A stretch of 64,000 nucleotides of DNA from Candidatus Hydrogenedentota bacterium (GTDB lineage: Bacteria > Hydrogenedentota > Hydrogenedentia > Hydrogenedentales > SLHB01), in NCBI GenBank assembly GCA_013359265.1, contig JABWCD010000018.1:50856-114855 (forward strand), written 5' to 3'. A program made the position numbers and the translations under genes. The first letter of the stretch is position 1, and each line of letters begins with the position of its first letter. This document shows positions 55,832 to 64,000 of the stretch, in pieces. The notes under the pieces were generated by a model that was not told the DNA's origin, did not search any database, and saw nothing but the letters and a program-made list of their open reading frames with translations.

Positions 55832-57321
55832 AGGCTATTAGTCTGGCGCTTACCGCAATTCTGCTGATTGCCGGCGGCGCCGTTTTCGTTTACATCGTCA
55901 ATTCGGAGCCGCCGTCGGTTGACACGAGCGAGGAACATGCCGGAGCGCCCGCCAAGGCGGAATACGAACGCGGACCTCACAATGGACGACTCCTGCGGAG
56001 CGGCGATCTGGAGTTGGAGATCACGATCTTCGAGTCCGGCATTCCGCCCGAATTCCACATCTTCCCGTATAGCGACGGCAAACCGCTTCCGCCGGACGAC
56101 GTCCAGTTGACAATTGATCTCCACCGGTTCGGCGGGCGGACCGACCGCATCGCGTTTGTTTCGCGGGAGGACTACCTCCTCGGCCAGCAAGTCGTCGAGG
56201 AACCCCACTCCTTCGACGTGGACGTCAAGGCAACCTACAATGGCCAATCCCACGATTGGCAATTCGCAAGCTACGAGGGCCGCACCACGATGGCGGAGGC
56301 CGCCGCGGTCCAGGCAGGGGTCGAGTTCGCCGTAGCGGGCCCAATCTCTGTGAACGACTCGATCGAACTGCCCGGTGAGATCGCATTGGACGCCGACCGG
56401 CTCGTGCACATTACCCCGCGCCTGTCCGGCGTTGCCCGTGAAGTCAAGAAAGCAATGGGCGACAAGGTGCAGGCGAACGAGTTGCTCGCGGTGATCGACA
56501 GCAAAGAACTTGCCGATATCAAGAGCGAATACCTGGCCGCCGTCGAGCGGCAGGAACTCGCGCAAGCCCGATACAAAATTGAAAGCGACCTGCACGCGAA
56601 AAAAATCTCGGCGGACCAGGAACTGCTTCAAGCCCGGCAAGTCCTGGCGGAAGCGGGAATCGCCGTCCGAAGCGCAAAACAAAAGCTCGAATCGCTCGGA
56701 TTGCCGGATACCGCGATTACGTCCGGCGGAAACTCCCTCACCCACTTCGAACTGCGCTCGCCGATTAACGGCACGATTATCGAGAAACACCTGGCGCTCG
56801 GCGAGGCCGTCCAGGAAAGCGACGACTGCTTTGTCATCGCAGACCTGAGCAACGTCTGGGTGAAGATCGTCGTCTACGCGACCGATCTCAAACGCTTGCG
56901 GCCCGGCCAGAAAGCGGTCGTACGCTCCGCAGACTTGGACATCTCCGCCGAAGGCGCCGTGTCCTTCATCGGCGACTTAGTCGGTCAGGAAACCCGGACC
57001 GCACACGCGATCGTAAATATCCCCAACCCCGAGGGCCTCTGGCGCCCCGGCCTTTATGTCACCGTGGAACTCGTTGACGACGCCGAATTGGAGCTTCCAA
57101 TCGCGGTGCCGGCCGATGCGATCCAGGAGTTTCGGGACTGGTCAGTCGTCTTTATGCGGGACGGCGACCTGTACGAAATATGTCCAATCGAATTGGGGAG
57201 GAATTTCGGCGACTGGGTCGAAGTGACCTCCGGACTCGAGGCGGGCGTGACGTACGTAAGCAAGAACAGCTACCTGATCAAGGCGGATATTGAGAAGTCG
57301 GGCGCTACCCACGACCACTGA
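55828..57321 (+). CDS. czcB: Metal-efflux periplasmic adaptor (CzcB-like)
   Basis: This membrane-fusion protein has 497 aa. The N-terminal signal anchor is KAISLALTAILLIAGGAVFVY. A long N-terminal extra domain (about residues 45-155, GPHNGRLLRSGDLELEITIFE) precedes the adaptor core, as in CzcB proteins. The core has the barrel-sandwich and hairpin (LVHITPRLSGVAREVKKAMG, KVQANELLAVIDSKELADIK) and a beta-barrel (TAHAIVNIPNPEGLWRPGLY). His residues near the end (THDH) might bind metal. A PII-like gene lies between it and czcA. Confidence 0.92.
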   Translation: MKAISLALTAILLIAGGAVFVYIVNSEPPSVDTSEEHAGAPAKAEYERGPHNGRLLRSGDLELEITIFESGIPPEFHIFPYSDGKPLPPDDVQLTIDLHRFGGRTDRIAFVSREDYLLGQQVVEEPHSFDVDVKATYNGQSHDWQFASYEGRTTMAEAAAVQAGVEFAVAGPISVNDSIELPGEIALDADRLVHITPRLSGVAREVKKAMGDKVQANELLAVIDSKELADIKSEYLAAVERQELAQARYKIESDLHAKKISADQELLQARQVLAEAGIAVRSAKQKLESLGLPDTAITSGGNSLTHFELRSPINGTIIEKHLALGEAVQESDDCFVIADLSNVWVKIVVYATDLKRLRPGQKAVVRSADLDISAEGAVSFIGDLVGQETRTAHAIVNIPNPEGLWRPGLYVTVELVDDAELELPIAVPADAIQEFRDWSVVFMRDGDLYEICPIELGRNFGDWVEVTSGLEAGVTYVSKNSYLIKADIEKSGATHDH

Positions 57322-57335
57322 TCGAAAGGCGTGAC

Positions 57336-57677
57336 ATGAAACACATCCTGGCGGTTATTCAACCACATATGCTGCAACGCGTCGTAAGGCGCTTGCACGA
57401 GTGCACACACTATCCGGGAATGACGATTTCGGATTGCGACGGCGACGGCCGAGGGCGCGGTCCGGACGGACACTATGTCGCCACGATGGAGTCGCTCTTC
57501 CTGAAACCGCGAAAACGGATCGAAATTTTCTGCGGCGATGACGTTTGCGACCACCTCGTAGAGACAATACGGGAAGCGGCACACACGGGCAACTCCGGCG
57601 ACGGCATCATCGCCGTAACGGAAATGACGCGTGCCGTCCGAATTCACACCGGACAGCAACAAGACAACGCGCTGTAA
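57336..57677 (+). CDS. PII-like signalling protein in the metal-efflux operon
   Basis: This 113-aa protein has the PII ferredoxin-like fold pattern: MKHILAVIQPHMLQRVVRRL in strand 1/helix 1, a Gly-rich T-loop region ISDCDGDGRGRGPDGHYVA, KRIEIFCGDDVCDHLVETI, then AHTGNSGDGIIAVTEMTRAV and RIHTG. These last two correspond to the nucleotide-binding B-loop and C-terminal RI(R/H)TG of PII. The T-loop is Asp/Gly-rich and lacks the Tyr uridylylated in enterobacterial GlnB. It lies between czcB and czcA, suggesting that it controls the pump or senses metal or nucleotide; this is inference. Confidence 0.8.
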   Translation: MKHILAVIQPHMLQRVVRRLHECTHYPGMTISDCDGDGRGRGPDGHYVATMESLFLKPRKRIEIFCGDDVCDHLVETIREAAHTGNSGDGIIAVTEMTRAVRIHTGQQQDNAL

Positions 57678-60896
<3,219 letters not shown>

Positions 60897-60910
60897 GCGA
60901 GCGAGCCGCG

Positions 60911-62155
60911 CTAGGCAGGCTTCGCCAACGTGATTTCCCCGATCTCCGGCGGCACGCCGAAACGTACCGGCATGATCGCCATACCCACACCGCGGGAGAC
61001 GAGGACGGGACAATGCGGGCCCCGGCACATCCCGCCGGCGTATTTCTGGCCGTAGGCGCTGGGCGTGACGGGCGTGCCGAAGCCAGGCACCCAGACCTGT
61101 CCGCCGTGGGTGTGGCCGCTGCACATCAAATCGATGCGAGTGCCCGGCGCGACGTGTTCCGCGGAGTCGGGGTTGTGCGCGAGAACGATGCGCGGCATGC
61201 CGTCCGGCGCGTCCGCGAGCGCCCGGGTGAAATCGTTCGCGTCTTCCCAGAGATCGCCGACGCCGCCGATGCAGATTGATTCGCCGATGACCGGTTCGTC
61301 GTGGATGCCGTCGCGCGTGACGAAGCGCCGCGCATTATCGATCAGCAGCAGTTTGATCTCGTCGAACGCCGCGCGCACGCCGTCCGCGCCTTCCCAATGA
61401 TCGTGGTTGCCGAGTGTGGCGACGACGCCGAGCCTTGCCCTCACGAATTTCAAGACATCCACGCCCGCGCCAATCGCGAGCGGCGTGCGGTGAACATAAT
61501 CGCCCGTGAGAATCACGAGATCGCCGTCGAGCGAATTCGCCTGATCGATCACCGCGCGGATAAACGGCAACGAAATGAACGGGCCGTAATGCGTGTCGGA
61601 AATATGCACAATGCGGAACCCGTCCATCGATGCGGGCAGGTCTCGCACTGCCACGGTGTATCGCGCGAGCCGCACCCGCTGCGGTTCGACCAAGACACCG
61701 TAACCGCCCAACCCGCCCGCGCCCGCCACGCACGTCGCCGCGCCCGCAAGAAACGTCCTGCGCGACATCGCGGGTTTGCCCTTCGCCAGCCGGCGTTTCT
61801 CGTGCCTACGGCGAACGTTCCTTCCGATACGTATCAGCGGCAGCGACATCGCCGCCCAGAAAATCGGCGCGGCTAACGAAGTCCACGCATAGTAGAGATT
61901 CGGCGATTTCACGTGCGCGCCCTCGAAAGGCGCAATTGATGCCGCAACCATCATCACCGGCATCCGCAACATATAGGCTATGCGAGAAAGACCCCGGATA
62001 ATTGGCTCCGCCCACGCCGGGGCTGATAGGTTTTCGGATAGCGCGGTGGGTACAAAGATGATGGCGCCTGCGACGAGCAGCGCCGCAAACAGGCGCACGG
62101 TCTTTCTAAGAAAGTGCCGGCGAACCTCTTGTTTTGTTTCCATCCGCGATAGCAT
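60911..62155 (-). CDS. Membrane-anchored metallophosphoesterase
   Basis: This 414-aa calcineurin-like phosphoesterase of the YkuE/YaeI type has a membrane N-terminus. Two hydrophobic segments (LFAALLVAGAIIFVPTAL; LAAPIFWAAMSLPLI) precede an internal twin-arginine-like stretch MSRRTFLAGAATCVAGAGG at about residue 130. Metal-site motifs are HISDTHYG, DLVILTGDYVHRT, LGNHDHWEG and SGHTHGGQVW. The C-terminal region contains CRGPHCPVLVSRGVG, typical of this group. ATG 62143 is an alternative start. Related enzymes act on lipid-linked phosphoesters; the substrate here is unknown. Confidence 0.88.
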   Translation of the reverse strand: MLSRMETKQEVRRHFLRKTVRLFAALLVAGAIIFVPTALSENLSAPAWAEPIIRGLSRIAYMLRMPVMMVAASIAPFEGAHVKSPNLYYAWTSLAAPIFWAAMSLPLIRIGRNVRRRHEKRRLAKGKPAMSRRTFLAGAATCVAGAGGLGGYGVLVEPQRVRLARYTVAVRDLPASMDGFRIVHISDTHYGPFISLPFIRAVIDQANSLDGDLVILTGDYVHRTPLAIGAGVDVLKFVRARLGVVATLGNHDHWEGADGVRAAFDEIKLLLIDNARRFVTRDGIHDEPVIGESICIGGVGDLWEDANDFTRALADAPDGMPRIVLAHNPDSAEHVAPGTRIDLMCSGHTHGGQVWVPGFGTPVTPSAYGQKYAGGMCRGPHCPVLVSRGVGMAIMPVRFGVPPEIGEITLAKPA

Positions 62156-62191
62156 ACTCTGCCAACGCAGCCGTCACCATAGGGGGTACGT

Positions 62192-62386
62192 ATGGTCGAG
62201 ACAGACAAGCTCCTGCATTTCTGGATTAGCTTCGCTATAGCATTTTTCAAACCCGGCCTCGCAATGATCGCCGGTGTCGGCAAGGAGATTATTGACGTCG
62301 TCACCGGTGGCGTAGCCGACGTATACGACCTCGCCGCGGACGGCCTCGGCATCTTCTTCGCCGTCCTTATATCCCCATTTGCGTAA
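62192..62386 (+). CDS. Small DKLLHF-type membrane protein
   Basis: The 64-aa protein starts VETDKLLHFWISFAIAFFKP, then GLAMIAGVGKEIIDVVTGG and YDLAADGLGIFFAVLI. The D-K-x-x-H-F, K-E-x-x-D and D-L-x-A-D-x-x-G pattern is that of DUF2279/YfiM-like or VanZ-like small membrane proteins, here in a very short form with two helices. AGGGGG lies about 6 nt before ATG 62192. It is divergent from the metallophosphoesterase gene. Function unknown. Confidence 0.72.
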   Translation: MVETDKLLHFWISFAIAFFKPGLAMIAGVGKEIIDVVTGGVADVYDLAADGLGIFFAVLISPFA

Positions 62387-62513
62387 CGCCCGATTTGTGG
62401 TAGACTGGCGGCACTGCAAAGCTGGGCGCCTGCGGGAACCCTGACATGGCCCTGGCGGGTTTACGAATACAGAAGGTGGTACTAATTCTGTCTCATCAAC
62501 GGAGGGCATTCGT
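62387..62513 (+). promoter_or_regulatory. GC-rich leader before the FAS1 gene
   Basis: The 127-bp gap contains CACTGCAAAGCTGGG, GCGGGAACCC and, further on, GGCGGGTTTACGAA. The GCAAAGC core and the GCGGG-TT-ACGA block are in the same order and spacing as in the second half of c-di-GMP-I (GEMM) riboswitches, but the first half (CAAACC and a GNRA hairpin) is not evident. CGTAA at the end of the preceding gene could pair with TTACG. A structured leader is possible; the class is not established. Confidence 0.3.
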
Positions 62514-63479
62514 ATGTTGTTGAAAAAGCTTGCATCGTATGGCGCGATCATCTCGGCGGGCGTCGCACTCACGGTTGCGCTGGGGTGGAGTGCCCTGCCA
62601 ACCAACGCGGGTTCGACCGCGTACGGCGGCAAGTCATGCCCGAAATGGCAAGCTGAGGAAGCCGCGGAACGCGGCGAAGCGTTGGAAAACGGCCGGATTC
62701 AGCTCGCCGATGCCAAGGGCGGCACGTGCAGCGCCAGCAAGGCCGCCGCCGGCACGTGCCCGTCGTCCGCCAAGAACGCCAGCCTGGCGAAGGGTGAAAA
62801 GGGCGGCGCCTGCGCGGATGCGAAAAACGCGAGCCTCGCGAAAGACGAAAAAGGCGGTACCTGCGCGGATAAGGCCGCCGGGACCTGCCCATCCTCCGCA
62901 AAGAACGCAAGTCTCGCCAAAGAAGAGAAGGGCGCATGTTGTGCGGACGGAGCCGCAAAGCAGGTCGCGGCGAAGGACGGCGCGTGCGCGGATGGTTCCG
63001 CGTGCGAAGGCAAGGACATCGCGAAGCTGGTCACGAGCGATAGCCGCTTCACGACGCTCGCGCTCGCGGTGAAGGCCGCCGGCATGTCGGGCGAGTTCAC
63101 ATGCCCGGACCCAAAGACAGTCCTCGCGCCCACGAACGAAGCCTTCCAGAAAATCCCGGCCGAACAATGGGCCGCAATCCTTCAGGATGACGCCAAGCTG
63201 AAAGCCCTCGTCGCCAACCACATTATCAAGGGCGCCGCGCTGAAGTCCGGGTGCCTTGCCGAGGCCAAGACTGCGAAGAGCGCCGGCGGCGCGGACCTCG
63301 CCGTCAGCCAGTGCCCCGTCTCCGGTAAGGTAAGCGTGAACAACGCCGGCATCGTCGGGGACGCGATGGTCGCCAGCAACGGCAACGTTCTCGCGATCGA
63401 CAATGTGCTGCTTCCCGCCGATATGCAGGTCGCGAAGGCGGAAGCCGAAGATGCGGTGCAAGTAGCCGCCGCCGAGTAA
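62514..63479 (+). CDS. Secreted Cys-rich repeat protein with FAS1 domain
   Basis: This 321-aa protein has a signal peptide (YGAIISAGVALTVALGWSAL ending before NAGST). Residues 60-165 form an imperfect repeat array in which the unit (A)GTCPSSAKNASLAK-x-EKGG and its variants places single or double Cys at regular intervals. The C-terminal 150 residues are a fasciclin (FAS1) domain (RFTTLALAVKAAGM, TVLAPTNEAFQKIP, LKALVANHIIKGAALKS, GNVLAIDNVLLPADM). FAS1 domains mediate adhesion. The Cys array could bind metal or crosslink. Two extra Cys occur inside the FAS1 domain. A terminator hairpin follows. Confidence 0.85.
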   Translation: MLLKKLASYGAIISAGVALTVALGWSALPTNAGSTAYGGKSCPKWQAEEAAERGEALENGRIQLADAKGGTCSASKAAAGTCPSSAKNASLAKGEKGGACADAKNASLAKDEKGGTCADKAAGTCPSSAKNASLAKEEKGACCADGAAKQVAAKDGACADGSACEGKDIAKLVTSDSRFTTLALAVKAAGMSGEFTCPDPKTVLAPTNEAFQKIPAEQWAAILQDDAKLKALVANHIIKGAALKSGCLAEAKTAKSAGGADLAVSQCPVSGKVSVNNAGIVGDAMVASNGNVLAIDNVLLPADMQVAKAEAEDAVQVAAAE

Positions 63480-63507
63480 TCGCAGTTTTGCCGAAAGATA
63501 TTCCGAA

Positions 63508-63540
63508 GGGCGCGTCCACGACGGTGGGCGCGCCCTTTCT
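63508..63540 (+). terminator. Terminator of the FAS1 gene
   Basis: GGGCGCG (63508-63514) pairs with CGCGCCC (63529-63535), with further pairing of CCA and TGG inside, followed directly by TTTCT. It lies 29 bp after the stop. Confidence 0.7.
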
Positions 63541-64000
63541 GCATCAATAGACTCACGCACCCCTCGAAAAGCGGATGTGTCACACGGGTTCAGTCGTGCT
63601 CATGCTCGTGCTCGTAATCGTAATCGAGCATTCGAACTCCCGCACAACCTCTATGCGCGCTCGACCTTTCGAACGAACTTGGTATTCACGACACCAGAGC
63701 AATTCGAGATATTGCGTAGCCGAATTCTCGTGCCCGTGCTGTCCCGAAAATAGACGTCTAAGACATTCTGCTCGTGTTGCTTTGAAATTTGAGATTTCAA
63801 ATTTGAAATTGATTTCTCATGGCTTCTTGGTATCCGAAAGGACATACCGGCTACGACCTTTCTTAACCTGCTCCAGCACCATGAGTCTGAAATTCGCACA
63901 TTTCGTCGTGCTCGTGCTTCCATGAGAAGGTAAATCAACCTTGACCGGCGTGGCGGTCTTCCTTGTTGGGTCCGTATCCGTTTCGCCTTGCTTCCATTCG
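63541..64000. repeat. Intergenic region with dispersed repeats
   Basis: No convincing gene is present in this stretch. It contains a GTGCTC-ATGCTC-GTGCTC-GTAATC-GTAATC tract (63596-63626), an AT-rich palindrome built from TTTGAAATTTGAGATTTCAA (63780-63799) and a second GTGCTCGTGCTT (63908-63919). Similar pieces occur at 11-36 and at 52425-52565. Confidence 0.6.

Noticed and set aside
63575..63938. Two short open frames at the right end
   Set aside because: They cross the dispersed-repeat region and an AT-rich palindrome, have no ribosome binding site, and look like translated repeats.

Overview
The window is a high-GC, gene-dense chromosomal segment from a Gram-negative bacterium. Evidence for an outer membrane is a LptF/LptG-type permease, a FadL-like porin, two TolC-family proteins, a PagL-like lipid A deacylase and dTDP-rhamnose genes. 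Several families point to the Planctomycetota/Hydrogenedentota side of the tree rather than to Proteobacteria: a Tat-exported DUF1501 protein, a DUF1080 protein, a prepilin-like protein with a C-terminal LDGHV-type motif, and an ECF sigma factor fused to an extracytoplasmic beta-propeller. I favour a Hydrogenedentota-like organism. This is inference from gene content, since no rRNA gene is present.

Layout. 0.2-6.2 kb: gyrB, a YcxB-like membrane protein, a GNAT acetyltransferase and gyrA. 6.4-9.4 kb (minus): Lpt permease, L-rhamnose isomerase and a small secreted protein. 9.6-10.8 kb: FadL-like porin. 10.8-13.8 kb (minus): two GT4 glycosyltransferases and a PIG-L deacetylase. 13.9-17.0 kb: a toxin-antitoxin patch with an antitoxin, a VapC truncated by a DUF1501-derived fragment, and an MNT-HEPN pair, running into an intact DUF1501 gene. 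17.1-22.8 kb: the sigma/propeller fusion, a BNR-repeat surface protein and a GntP-family permease. 22.9-26.0 kb (minus): methanethiol S-methyltransferase (mddA) behind a candidate sigma-54 promoter and paired operator-like repeats, directly downstream of a GAF-PAS-AAA+ sigma-54 activator gene. 26.2-30.8 kb: rpsF-ssb-rpsR-DUF2232-rplI-dnaB. 31.3-31.9 kb: a PIN toxin with a small antitoxin. 32.1-36.4 kb: rfbD, rfbB, an SDR reductase and a membrane-anchored Hsp20-like protein. 36.5-41.8 kb (minus): TPR protein, prepilin-like protein, ppa and TolC. 42.0-44.3 kb: DUF1080 protein and an unknown secreted protein, followed by a repeat element. 44.6-50.4 kb: unknown membrane protein, mutY, PagL-like protein, a thiol-redox/foldase cluster and a periplasmic Bcp. 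50.4-53.5 kb: FAD-linked oxidase with CbiX, and an alpha/beta hydrolase. 53.6-60.9 kb: a divalent-metal efflux operon (His-rich protein, CzcC, CzcB, PII-like protein, CzcA). 60.9-63.5 kb: metallophosphoesterase, a small membrane protein and a Cys-rich FAS1 protein.

The most interesting points are (1) the apparent self-contained sigma-54 circuit controlling a dimethylsulfide-forming methyltransferase, (2) the MNT-HEPN cassette flanked by about 119-bp direct repeats derived from a DUF1501 gene, one copy of which truncates a vapC, (3) a sigma factor carrying a transmembrane segment and propeller on the same chain, (4) a PII-like protein and a His-rich protein inside a Czc operon, and (5) several intergenic repeat families. 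No rRNA, tRNA, CRISPR array or intact insertion sequence was recognised.
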